NCBI GenBank assembly: GCA_022712945.1
Contig: JAFLJP010000053.1
Coordinates: 1-64,000, forward strand
Source: Gammaproteobacteria bacterium
Lineage (GTDB): Bacteria > Pseudomonadota > Gammaproteobacteria > RBG-16-57-12
Length of the DNA stretch: 64,000 nt
Direction of reading: 5' to 3'
Both the position numbers and the translations under genes were made by a program. Under the pieces are notes generated by a model. It was not told the origin of the DNA and did no database searches. It worked only from the letters and a program-made list of their open reading frames with translations. Of this stretch, positions 17,743 to 26,181 are shown in pieces; within the stretch, counting starts at the first letter, position 1; each line of letters starts with the position of its first letter.

Positions 17743-19689
17743 ATGTGTGGAATAGCCGGGATTATTTATCATGATGCTGAGCAGCATGTCTCTGAAAATG
17801 AGCTCATGCGGATGGTTGCTCAGATAGCGCACCGGGGGCCTGATGGATCTGGGTGTTATGTGAAAAATAATATAGGTCTGGGGCACGCCCGGCTGAGTAT
17901 CATTGACCTGGAGGGGGGAAGGCAGCCGATCCATAATGAGGATCATTCGGTCTGGGTAAGCTTTAATGGCGAGATTTTTAATTTTGTCGAGCTCAAAAGG
18001 GAGCTGGAGGGGCGAGGGCACCGCTTTTATACTCAGAGTGATACGGAAGTCATTGTGCACCTTTACGAAGAGTACGGAGATGCCTTCGTTAATCACCTCA
18101 ACGGCCAGTTCGCCATCGCCCTTTGGGATGAGCAAAAAAACACCTTGCTACTGATTCGTGATCGTTTGGGCATTGTGCCGCTCTTTTATCAACAGAGCGC
18201 CCAACGGTTGGTTTTTGCATCAGAAGTGAAGTCTATTCTCTCCACCTTTGAACACTCACCAAGCTTGAATCTATCTGCATTGGATCAGCTGATGACATTC
18301 TGGTCGCCGGTGAGTCCCGGCTCACTATTTGAAGGTATCAGTGAAGTAAGCCCGGGGGAGATGCTAACCATAAAAAATGGCGAGATCCACTGCCAACAAT
18401 ACTGGGATTGGGCGTTTCCTGATGCCGAAGGGGAGTATCGAGGTGGCAGTGAAGAGCAGTTGGCGGGAGAGCTGCATGACCTCTTGATCGATTCCACTCG
18501 AATTCGGTTGCGCTCCGATGTCCCTGTGGGGGCCTACCTCTCCGGTGGTCTTGACTCATCTGTACTGGTATCGATAATTCACAACCACAGCGATGCCCAC
18601 CTTCGGACATTTTCCATCGGCTTTGAGGAGTCGGGCCTTGATGAGCAATCCTATCAGGATGGGTTGATCCAACACCTAGGCGCGGACCACAGCCGTATCA
18701 TCTGCTCAAATCGTGACGTAGCAGATAACTTTGTCGATACCATATGGCATACGGAGGCACCTGTATTGCGAACAGCGCCGGTGCCGATGCGACTGCTCTC
18801 CGGTCTGGTGCGTCAACAGGGTTACAAGGTGGTATTGACGGGTGAGGGTGCGGATGAGGTGCTGGGTGGGTATGATATTTTTAAGGAGACCAAGATTCGT
18901 CAGTTTTGGGCTAAAAACAGCGACTCAAGCTTTAGAGCCTCCTTATTAAAACGCCTCTACCCCTACCTGGATATTTCCAAGCGTCAGGGTCAGGCTTATC
19001 TGAAAAACTTTTTTGGAATGGGGATCGAACAGCCGGATCTGGCCTATTTTTCACACTTGCCGCGTTGGATTACCACTGCAAAATGCAAAGATTTTTTCTC
19101 GGACGATTTAAAAAGCAAGCTGACAGAAAACCCTTATGATATTATTGAAAATAGCCTGCCAAAGGTGTTGCCCCGTTGGCACTATTTTAACCGGGCCCAA
19201 TATATTGAGGCAAAATCGTTGATGGGTGGGTATTTGCTCTGCTCCCAGGGGGACAGGATGTTGATGGCAAATTCAATTGAGGGGCGTTTTCCGTTTTTGG
19301 ATCACCGGGTGATTGAGTTTGCGAATACGTTGCACCCAAAGCTCAAAATGAAAGTCTTGAATGAAAAGTTTCTATTGAAAAAAGCGATGGGTAAATACCT
19401 GCCATCAAATATTGTAAAGCGTTATAAACAGCCTTACCGTGCTCCTGATATTGCAGCTTTTAGCCATGGGGGAGTACTCCCTGATTATGTTGAGGAGTTG
19501 CTTTCTGAATCGACTGTGAGGCGTTTTGGCTACTTTGATCCGAAAAGAACCCACTTGCTGGTCCAAAAAATTAAAAAAGGGCGGGCTATTGGGCACAAAG
19601 ATAATATGGCCTTCATTGGCATACTATCAACCCAGATTTGGCATCGCCTGTTCATTGAACAATTTCATGAAAGATTTTCAGTTAAATAA
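17743..19689 (+). CDS. Asparagine synthase-like glutamine amidotransferase
   Basis: 648-aa class II amidotransferase. It begins MCGIAGII, so Cys2 is the glutaminase nucleophile. AHRGPDGSG and FNGEIFNFVELKREL follow in the glutaminase half. The synthetase half has the ATP pyrophosphatase loop SGGLDSSVL (267-275), GEGADEVLGGYD and the C-terminal SLMGGYLLCSQGDRMLMANS. It would adenylate a carboxylate and form an amide with ammonia from glutamine. The next gene, 22 bases downstream, is an acyl carrier protein, so the acceptor may be a carrier-bound acid or a uronic acid in the polymer rather than free aspartate (inference). Such proteins are common in XrtA loci. The catalytic residues are intact. 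Confidence 0.85.
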   Translation: MCGIAGIIYHDAEQHVSENELMRMVAQIAHRGPDGSGCYVKNNIGLGHARLSIIDLEGGRQPIHNEDHSVWVSFNGEIFNFVELKRELEGRGHRFYTQSDTEVIVHLYEEYGDAFVNHLNGQFAIALWDEQKNTLLLIRDRLGIVPLFYQQSAQRLVFASEVKSILSTFEHSPSLNLSALDQLMTFWSPVSPGSLFEGISEVSPGEMLTIKNGEIHCQQYWDWAFPDAEGEYRGGSEEQLAGELHDLLIDSTRIRLRSDVPVGAYLSGGLDSSVLVSIIHNHSDAHLRTFSIGFEESGLDEQSYQDGLIQHLGADHSRIICSNRDVADNFVDTIWHTEAPVLRTAPVPMRLLSGLVRQQGYKVVLTGEGADEVLGGYDIFKETKIRQFWAKNSDSSFRASLLKRLYPYLDISKRQGQAYLKNFFGMGIEQPDLAYFSHLPRWITTAKCKDFFSDDLKSKLTENPYDIIENSLPKVLPRWHYFNRAQYIEAKSLMGGYLLCSQGDRMLMANSIEGRFPFLDHRVIEFANTLHPKLKMKVLNEKFLLKKAMGKYLPSNIVKRYKQPYRAPDIAAFSHGGVLPDYVEELLSESTVRRFGYFDPKRTHLLVQKIKKGRAIGHKDNMAFIGILSTQIWHRLFIEQFHERFSVK

Positions 19690-19711
19690 TATTTAAAACT
19701 ATAGGTGTGTT

Positions 19712-19960
19712 ATGAATATCGAAGATAAAGTTAAAGAGTACATTCTGGAGAACTATTTGTTTACCGATGATATGTCTGCATTGGGAAATGATGATTCATT
19801 TATTGAAAAAGGAATTATTGATTCGACCGGTATTCTGGAAGTGATCTTTTTTTTAGAAGAGACCTTTAGTCTTGCCGTAGAGGATGACGAAATGGTGCCA
19901 GAGAATTTTGATTCAGTAAATAATATCGCCGCTTTTGTGAACAAAAAAACAGCCGCGTGA
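19712..19960 (+). CDS. Acyl carrier protein
   Basis: 82-aa acidic helical protein with the 4'-phosphopantetheine attachment motif IIDSTGILEV (Ser38 after Asp37). The length is normal for a free-standing ACP. It sits between the asparagine synthase-like gene and the NAD synthetase-like gene, away from any fatty-acid synthesis genes, so it is likely a dedicated carrier for a decorating acyl group. It is not the housekeeping AcpP, since the usual surroundings (fabG, fabF) are missing and the motif is DST rather than DSLD. Confidence 0.88.
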   Translation: MNIEDKVKEYILENYLFTDDMSALGNDDSFIEKGIIDSTGILEVIFFLEETFSLAVEDDEMVPENFDSVNNIAAFVNKKTAA

Positions 19961-20060
19961 ATCTGAAATTTTAGCAATTATTGATTGAAAATGATGTGTT
20001 GCTATCTGTTTTAAATAAAAAGGATATTTGATATCCGGGTTGCATAAAGGTGAAATAACT

Positions 20061-21026
20061 ATGGATATACTAAAAATTGATGAGAAGGCCGAAGTGGGCC
20101 GTATCGCCGATAAGTTGATTGACCTGTTGAGAAATAAACTTCATCGCCGGGGCTTGGTTGTCGGTATCTCGGGTGGGGTAGATAGTGCGGTATCTACCGC
20201 ATTGTGTGTTGAAGCGTTGGGTGCTAAGCGGGTATTTGGCATATTGATGCCAGAGCATGATTCATCTTCAGAAAGTGTCTCTTATGGCCAGTTGGTGGTG
20301 GATAAGTTTGGTTTGGATCATACAATGGAAAATATCGGTCCAACGTTGGAAGCGATTGGTTGTTACCGCTGGCGCGATGAGGCTATCCGAAAGCTATTTC
20401 CAGAGTACGGTGATGATTGGAAATGCAAAATAGCCATTGCGGGTCAGCGAAAGGGAACGATTAATCACTTTAATCTGGTCGTACAATCGCCAACAGGCGA
20501 AATTTCAGAAAAACGGATGGGCCTGAAAGAGTACTTACAGGTGGTAGCCGCGACCAATTACAAGCAACGTATTCGTAAAACAGTCGAGTATTTTCATGCT
20601 GATCGATTGAACTATGCGGTAGTGGGTACCCCTAATCGTGTTGAATATGATCAGGGATTTTTTGTGAAAAATGGTGATGGCTCTGCTGATGTGAAGCCGA
20701 TTGCCCATCTATACAAAACCCAGGTTTATGCGCTGGCGCGGTACCTGGGTTTGCCAGAAGAGATCTGTAACTCCACGCCCTCGACAGACACCTACAGCAT
20801 GCCGCAGGGGCAGGATGAATTTTATTACACTCTGCCTTATGACAAAATGGATGTTGCGTTGTGGAATTATAACCACGGTGTCTCCGCCGCAAAGTTGGCA
20901 GCCACACTCGCCATTGATGAAGAGCATGCTAATTTCATTTACAAGGATATTGAAGCCAAGCGCTCTGCAACCCAATACCATCATATGAATCCGTTGTTGA
21001 TCGAAGATGTAAAAATAGGTAGCTGA
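20061..21026 (+). CDS. NadE-family ATP-pyrophosphatase (NAD synthetase-like)
   Basis: 321 aa from the ATG at 20061, which has AAAGGTGA seven bases upstream. The PP-loop is GISGGVDSAV (35-44). Later motifs VGTPNRVEYDQGFF, KNGDGSADVKPIAHLYKTQVYALAR match the ammonia-dependent NAD synthetase family. There is no glutaminase domain. In its place in the operon (after AsnB-like and ACP genes, before an acyltransferase) a role in adenylating and amidating a polymer building block is as likely as NAD synthesis (inference). A roughly 50-residue segment between the PP-loop half and KEYLQVVAATNYKQR (about 105-155, with CYRWRDEAIRKLFPE) is unlike the NadE core I know. Confidence 0.75.
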   Translation: MDILKIDEKAEVGRIADKLIDLLRNKLHRRGLVVGISGGVDSAVSTALCVEALGAKRVFGILMPEHDSSSESVSYGQLVVDKFGLDHTMENIGPTLEAIGCYRWRDEAIRKLFPEYGDDWKCKIAIAGQRKGTINHFNLVVQSPTGEISEKRMGLKEYLQVVAATNYKQRIRKTVEYFHADRLNYAVVGTPNRVEYDQGFFVKNGDGSADVKPIAHLYKTQVYALARYLGLPEEICNSTPSTDTYSMPQGQDEFYYTLPYDKMDVALWNYNHGVSAAKLAATLAIDEEHANFIYKDIEAKRSATQYHHMNPLLIEDVKIGS

Positions 21027-21616
21027 TGTCGTATAAATTAAAGGTGATTATAGTCTGGGTGATGCACCTGTTAACGTGGCCGCTCTCTATCTCAAGTTGG
21101 CTGGTTTATCGGTTATTTGGCTCGGAAGAGGTTTTCAGTTTTTCTGCAAAGCTGCTGAGCCTTGTACCCGGAAAGCTGGGGCAATATCTGCGAACCTCGT
21201 TCTATTGCGTTACCCTCGACGGGTGCAAGTATGACTTGGCAGTGGGCTTTTGCTCTTTTTTTGCCCACCCTACCGCCAGAGTAGGGCGTTGTGTGGTGAT
21301 GGGTAGTTTCTCAATTATTGGCTCCGCCGAATTGGGGGATAATGTTCTTGTCTCCAGTCGAGTTTCCATTATGGGCGGGAAGTATCAGCACGATATGGGG
21401 CATGAGGAAGAGAGCGCTTCTAAGGTTAATTACCAGATGATAAAAGTTGGCAATGACACTTGGCTGGGTGAGGGCAGTTTAGTGATGGCAAATATTGAAG
21501 GTGATAGCACGGTGTCGGCTGGCAGTGTGGTTACCAAGCCGATGCCTGCGCGAACCATTGCTATTGGTAACCCTGCACGTTTTTTAAAGAAGGAGGCAAC
21601 AATTGTACCTAATTAA
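21026..21616 (+). CDS. Left-handed beta-helix acyltransferase
   Basis: 196 aa. An N-terminal hydrophobic stretch (about 5-28) is followed from residue 85 by hexapeptide repeats (AHPTARVGRCVVMGSFSIIG, SAELGDNVLVSSRVSIMGG, GNDTWLGEGSLVMANIEG) and the usual closing SAGSVVTKPMPARTIAIGNPAR. This is the fold of sugar O- and N-acyltransferases. The start overlaps the previous stop (TGATG), so it is coupled to the NadE-like gene. The substrate is unknown; a carrier-bound acyl group from the nearby ACP is one option. Confidence 0.85.
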   Translation: MSYKLKVIIVWVMHLLTWPLSISSWLVYRLFGSEEVFSFSAKLLSLVPGKLGQYLRTSFYCVTLDGCKYDLAVGFCSFFAHPTARVGRCVVMGSFSIIGSAELGDNVLVSSRVSIMGGKYQHDMGHEEESASKVNYQMIKVGNDTWLGEGSLVMANIEGDSTVSAGSVVTKPMPARTIAIGNPARFLKKEATIVPN

Positions 21617-22304
21617 TAAATTTAGCATATTTGTTCTCGCGTTGGCCTGTCTATTGGCGGTGAGTGATGTGGTGGCAACGGAGGTGAACATGCCAAACGA
21701 AGATATTAACGTTGTACTAATTGGTGCGTCAATTGGCAACGGTTGGAAATTTAATGAACTTCCTGATCGACTTGGCCTAGACGGTTTTAAATTAGAATTT
21801 GTTCCCGTTTTTGATGCCTTTGACAAGTCCCCGGCCATTGATGACATTATCAATCGCAGTGAGCTGCCTGATGTGGTCATCATAAAAGAGTGTTCCGTCT
21901 ACTTTCCAGGGAATATGGCCGATTATCAGGACAAAATTAGACAATGGGCAGAGCAGTTGGCCGAAAAAAATATTGATGTAATTTTTGCAACCTCGGTACC
22001 CGTCAGTGAGCGAACTGGGCTGGTCAGCAAAGTAAAAGGCTTGATCAAAGGTGTGATGGGCAAGCCGGATAAAATGAAACAACTGACAGCCTATAATGAT
22101 TGGCTGCGAGACGTGGCCAGTCAGCGAGATATTGATGTGTTGGATCTGGAGGCAGTATTGCGAGTTTCAGATGAGGTGCGTTATATGGATCCTAAATATG
22201 ATCGAGGTGATCATGTGCACTTGAATTCTGATGCTTATAAAACATTGGATCAGGTGGGTAAAGACCTGCTGTTAAAGATTAAAGCAGAGCACTCGGATAG
22301 TTGA
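21603..22304 (+). CDS. Exported SGNH-hydrolase-like protein
   Basis: 233 aa with a signal peptide (hydrophobic FSIFVLALACLLAVSDVV, then ATEV). The motif VVLIGASIGNGW could be the GDS-like nucleophile block and DRGDHVHLNSDAY the D-x-x-H block of SGNH esterases/acyltransferases; the middle contains IFATSVPVSERTG. The start is TTG at 21603, supported by a strong AAGGAGG (21590-21596) and overlapping the acyltransferase gene by 14 bases. The probable role is adding or removing acyl groups on the exported polymer in the periplasm. The family assignment is by motif only. Confidence 0.65.
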   Translation: MYLINKFSIFVLALACLLAVSDVVATEVNMPNEDINVVLIGASIGNGWKFNELPDRLGLDGFKLEFVPVFDAFDKSPAIDDIINRSELPDVVIIKECSVYFPGNMADYQDKIRQWAEQLAEKNIDVIFATSVPVSERTGLVSKVKGLIKGVMGKPDKMKQLTAYNDWLRDVASQRDIDVLDLEAVLRVSDEVRYMDPKYDRGDHVHLNSDAYKTLDQVGKDLLLKIKAEHSDS

Positions 22305-22344
22305 TCCACCCTCTATGTAGAGACAGCAAATAACAGGCGTTGGA

Positions 22345-23526
22345 ATGTCAGTAGATAAAAAATGGATTGTTTTTTTTGGTGAAGACTGGGGTAGGCATCA
22401 CAGCACCGGACAGTACTTGGCGAAAGAGTTAGCAAAAAATCACAGAGTTCTTTGGATAAATTCTCTGGGAATGCGCGCACCGAAACTGAATGTTCGCGAT
22501 ATATCACGTATCTTCTACAAGCTCTTCGACTTTGTTGGCTCTTTGTTTAAAAAAAGGGTTAAGGTCCACAATCAAGAGCCAGATGAGCAAGGCATTGAAG
22601 TATTGGCACCGTTAGCAATCCCTTTGTTGAATTTCCGCATTGTACGGCTATTCAATAGGGCCTTCGTACTCCGCTTGATAAAAGGGGCTATGTCACGATT
22701 GCATATATCTCAACCCATTGTTATTACTTCTTGTCCAGCGGCAGTTGATCTAATAGATCAGCTAGAAGGCAGTGTGAAGGTCTACTATTGTGCTGATGAG
22801 CACTCGGAAATACACGGTATGGATAGAGAGCTTGTCCGTTCTCTAGAAAAAGAACTGCTTGAAAAAGTTGATGTTGTTGTGGCGTCAGCAAAGATGTTAG
22901 TGACGATGAAGTCTAAGCAACATGGGAATGTGCATTACTTGCCCCATGGTGTGGATTATCAGTTATTTCGAGAAGCCGTTAATAATAAGCACTCCGCACC
23001 AAAAGATATTGCGGGTATCAAGACGCCGATAATTGGTTTTGTTGGCCTGATTGGCGAACATATTGATATGAGCATTATCAGTTATTTGTCTGGGGCATTT
23101 AAAGATTCATTTATTGTCATGGTCGGGCCAGTTGAGGAGGGGTATGAGGTTGTAAAAGCACCTAATATCATATACACGGGTGAGAAAAAACGTGCTGAGC
23201 TACCTAACTATCTCGCTCATTTTAAGGCCTGCATCCTTCCTTATAAGCAGACTGAACGAAACAAGTTTGCCAACCCGACGAAGATTAATGAATATTTAGC
23301 CGCTGGTTGCCCAGTAATCACTGTGCCACATCCTGAGGTTAATGCCGATACAATGGGTATCTACGTGGCAGGTGATGTTGAGTCATTTGCAGGCGGTATA
23401 CGTGCGGCATTTCAAACGTCAGTAGATGAGAAAAAAATGATCTCGAATGGCATGGAAACCTCTACATGGCAGCATCGAACCCAGCACTTTCTTGAAATTA
23501 TTGACACCCGTTCCACGCCAAGTTGA
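22345..23526 (+). CDS. Glycosyltransferase (TuaH-like, GT-B fold)
   Basis: 393 aa. It begins WIVFFGEDWGRHHSTGQYLA, an opening shared with TuaH-type glycosyltransferases. The C-terminal half has IIGFVGLIGEHIDMSIISYL and the nucleotide-sugar region LPYKQTERNKFANPTKINEYLAAGCPVITV, where the Glu of KINEYLAAG fits the E-x7-E motif of GT4 enzymes. It would add one sugar of the repeat unit on the cytoplasmic face. No signal or membrane segment. Confidence 0.85.
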   Translation: MSVDKKWIVFFGEDWGRHHSTGQYLAKELAKNHRVLWINSLGMRAPKLNVRDISRIFYKLFDFVGSLFKKRVKVHNQEPDEQGIEVLAPLAIPLLNFRIVRLFNRAFVLRLIKGAMSRLHISQPIVITSCPAAVDLIDQLEGSVKVYYCADEHSEIHGMDRELVRSLEKELLEKVDVVVASAKMLVTMKSKQHGNVHYLPHGVDYQLFREAVNNKHSAPKDIAGIKTPIIGFVGLIGEHIDMSIISYLSGAFKDSFIVMVGPVEEGYEVVKAPNIIYTGEKKRAELPNYLAHFKACILPYKQTERNKFANPTKINEYLAAGCPVITVPHPEVNADTMGIYVAGDVESFAGGIRAAFQTSVDEKKMISNGMETSTWQHRTQHFLEIIDTRSTPS

Positions 23527-23569
23527 GCTGTCTAATCAATGTTTGTCTCAGTCATTTTAAGTGAGCAAT

Positions 23570-24763
23570 ATGTGCTTCCCTCTATTTAAATACATGCCTC
23601 CAGTTGGAATGAGGCACGGTATAAAAAATATCATCAAGATGTTATTTTCAGGTGATGTAGCAGAAAATGTAGCCATTCAAACTGAACAGCTTGGTTCTCG
23701 CCATATTATTGCATTTGATAGTGGAAAGGCCGCATTGCTGGCGAGTCTACGGTCAATAGCGAAAATGAAACATGGCCGTAATGAAGTTATTATTCCGGCA
23801 TATACTTGCTTCTCGGTGGCGGCAGTTATCGAAAATGCGGGGTTGCAACTGGTGCTGTGCGACATTTTACCTGAAACGCTGGACTTTGATTATGACATGT
23901 TATCAGGGTTGATGAATGAGCGTACCTTGTGTGTTATACCGACCCATTTGTTTGGGAAAAGTGCGGATGTAGACCGGGTGAAATCATTAGCGGTTCGTTA
24001 TGACTCGTATGTTATCGAAGATTCTGCCCAATCGTTTCCTGAAAAAGGTGAAAGCAGCGCTGCAGATATTGTGGTTTTTAGCCTTGGGCGAGGAAAGCCA
24101 CTAAGTGCCGGGGGGGGAGGGCTTCTAGTCAGTAACCAGAGTGCCATCATTAAGGCCATTCAATCTGAACCCATGCCGAGTATAGATAACTCTTTTTCAA
24201 CGCGAATATTAATAATGCTGGCGTTATTGCTGAATGACTTTTTGATTTCTCCGTACATATACAGACTACCCGCTTCATTGTCTTTTTTGAAGATCGGGAA
24301 AACTATCTACCCCGACCATGTAAATGTCGCTTTGATGCCGAATTGTAAGAAAGTGCTCATTAACAGTTTGATGTATAAATATGATGAATTATCCCAAAAA
24401 CGTTATAAAAAATCACAATTTTACTGCCATAAACTCAAGTCGATTGATGGTTCAAACAGACTTGTTCACTTAGGACAGCCATACTATCGTCCCATTCGCT
24501 ATCCTTTTTATTTATCTGGTTCGGTTTCGAATCTACCTGATAGCATTGTGAGTAAGATGAAAACATTAGGTATTGTAAGTATGTACCCGTGTGGGCTGCA
24601 TCGATTAGAGAAGGTGCAACGTTTTTTGGTTAATAAATCGGAAAAATTCCCTGGTGCTGATTGGGTGGCGGAACATTTGCTCAGCTTGCCTGTGCATTCA
24701 CTGGTGAAAAAACAGGATCAAGTCCGTGTTGTTAAATGCATTAAAAATTGTGTGATGAAATGA
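23570..24763 (+). CDS. DegT/DnrJ/EryC1-type PLP aminotransferase fold protein
   Basis: 397 aa. The aminotransferase core is clear: FDSGKAALLASLRSI, IPAYTCFSVAAVIENAG, IPTHLFGKSADVD, VIEDSAQSFPEK, and the PLP-lysine block VFSLGRGKPLSAGGGGLLV. Such enzymes make amino sugars from keto sugars. The second half (about 220-400) is diverged, so the substrate cannot be predicted. I chose the ATG at 23570; an in-frame GTG lies at 23561 and neither has a strong ribosome site. The end overlaps the polymerase/ligase gene. Confidence 0.8.
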   Translation: MCFPLFKYMPPVGMRHGIKNIIKMLFSGDVAENVAIQTEQLGSRHIIAFDSGKAALLASLRSIAKMKHGRNEVIIPAYTCFSVAAVIENAGLQLVLCDILPETLDFDYDMLSGLMNERTLCVIPTHLFGKSADVDRVKSLAVRYDSYVIEDSAQSFPEKGESSAADIVVFSLGRGKPLSAGGGGLLVSNQSAIIKAIQSEPMPSIDNSFSTRILIMLALLLNDFLISPYIYRLPASLSFLKIGKTIYPDHVNVALMPNCKKVLINSLMYKYDELSQKRYKKSQFYCHKLKSIDGSNRLVHLGQPYYRPIRYPFYLSGSVSNLPDSIVSKMKTLGIVSMYPCGLHRLEKVQRFLVNKSEKFPGADWVAEHLLSLPVHSLVKKQDQVRVVKCIKNCVMK

Positions 24764-26046
24764 AGTCCGGGGTGATAGAAGAAAGGAATCCGGCTATCTA
24801 TTTTGTGGTGCTTTATATTTTCATCTCTACGGGGCGCTTGCATGAGTTGATACCCGGCCTAGCAGGTCTCCCGGTGGGGAAAGTATTTTTATTGCTTGCG
24901 CTATGGGCTGCCTTTAGCCTGGATAAAGGGCGACCACCGTTAGTTGAAAATGGTCATATTGCTATTAAAAGGATGATTTATTTTGTGATTCTGGCCGTTA
25001 TTAGCTTGAGTTTTTCTGTTTGGAAAGGCGCCAGCTTTGAAGTGCTAAAGGGTCCTATATTGAGCATGGCTATACTCTATTTCCTAGTGCTTAAAACTAC
25101 AAAAAGCTATTTAGACGTCAAGTTCTATTTTTTTTCTCTACTCATCATTGCGGGTTCTCTTGCTATATCGACCGCTACACTGGGAGCGACGGGTCGATTG
25201 AGTGTAGGGGTAACATTAGATCCAAATGACTTGGCAATGGTTTTGGTGACCATTTTACCTTTCTCTATTATTTATTTCCTGAAGTCTACAGGGACGATGA
25301 GAATGACCTACGGTGGCCTTATGGTGGTTGTTTTGTTGGCCATTATTCTCACTGGATCACGAGGTGGCTTCTTGGGGCTTGTGGCTGTGATGGGGTATCT
25401 AGTGTTTAAACGTTATCCCGGCGTTAATGGAGAGAAAGGGAAAATTTATTTTTTTAGAAAAACAACATTAACAGCTGTAGCCGTTTCAGTCTTTTTGGCG
25501 CTCTCTCCACCAGAATATATTGAGCGCATTAATTCCCTTTTTAATTTGGAAGATGACTACAACGTTTCGAATAGCAAAACAGGCAGGCTCGGTATTTGGG
25601 CATCTGGAATCGATATAATGATGTCAAGGCCTTATGGTGTTGGTATTGGTGCCTTTCCTGCGGCACAAGGAATGCTAGCCGATGACGGGGCTTATAAAAC
25701 AGCACACAATACATTGTTGCTAGTGGGTGTGGAACTGGGTTTTTTGGGTTTGTTGCTATTTTTATCTTTTTACGTTTTGGCGATTAAAAGTCTTTCAAAA
25801 ATACAATCTGCCTCTACCCCTGAAAAGCGTGAAATGTGTTTGTTCGGTATTGCTCTAAGGGCTTCATTGCTCGGTTTTTTTGTGACAAGTTTCTTTTTGT
25901 CCCAAGCGTACTCTTCGTTGTTTTATTTTCTTATTGCATTGAGTGTCCTACTTTCCTTGGTTTATGAAAAAAATGAATCGAACTGTAATGATAATTGTGA
26001 AATGGTGGACTCTCCGAAGAGTGCCGGTAATGGTGTTTTAAGATAG
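24760..26046 (+). CDS. O-antigen ligase/polymerase (Wzy-like) membrane protein
   Basis: 428 aa with about eleven hydrophobic helices and the Wzy_C-type periplasmic loop (DDYNVSNSKTGRLGIWASGI followed by GVGIGAFPAA and TAHNTLLLVGVELGFLG). The H-N in AHNTLL and R in KTGRL are typical of this superfamily. It likely polymerises repeat units at the periplasmic face. I take the ATG at 24760, whose ATGA overlaps the previous stop; a TTG at 24748 is also in frame. Confidence 0.85.
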   Translation: MKSGVIEERNPAIYFVVLYIFISTGRLHELIPGLAGLPVGKVFLLLALWAAFSLDKGRPPLVENGHIAIKRMIYFVILAVISLSFSVWKGASFEVLKGPILSMAILYFLVLKTTKSYLDVKFYFFSLLIIAGSLAISTATLGATGRLSVGVTLDPNDLAMVLVTILPFSIIYFLKSTGTMRMTYGGLMVVVLLAIILTGSRGGFLGLVAVMGYLVFKRYPGVNGEKGKIYFFRKTTLTAVAVSVFLALSPPEYIERINSLFNLEDDYNVSNSKTGRLGIWASGIDIMMSRPYGVGIGAFPAAQGMLADDGAYKTAHNTLLLVGVELGFLGLLLFLSFYVLAIKSLSKIQSASTPEKREMCLFGIALRASLLGFFVTSFFLSQAYSSLFYFLIALSVLLSLVYEKNESNCNDNCEMVDSPKSAGNGVLR

Positions 26047-26181
26047 CGGCTTAGGTGTTTTTTTCATAGGTCTCTTTAGGTTTGAGGAGAGTCCTTGTGC
26101 TATGAGCATAATGGATGACACCGAGAGCCAGACGTATATGTTGGTTGTTTCTATGGGATATTGTAAAGGCAGGTTCTCAAT

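Noticed and set aside
20061..21026. Calling the NadE-like protein simply housekeeping NAD synthetase
   Set aside because: Family motifs fit, but the neighbours and an extra middle segment leave a polymer-modifying role open, so no gene symbol was given.
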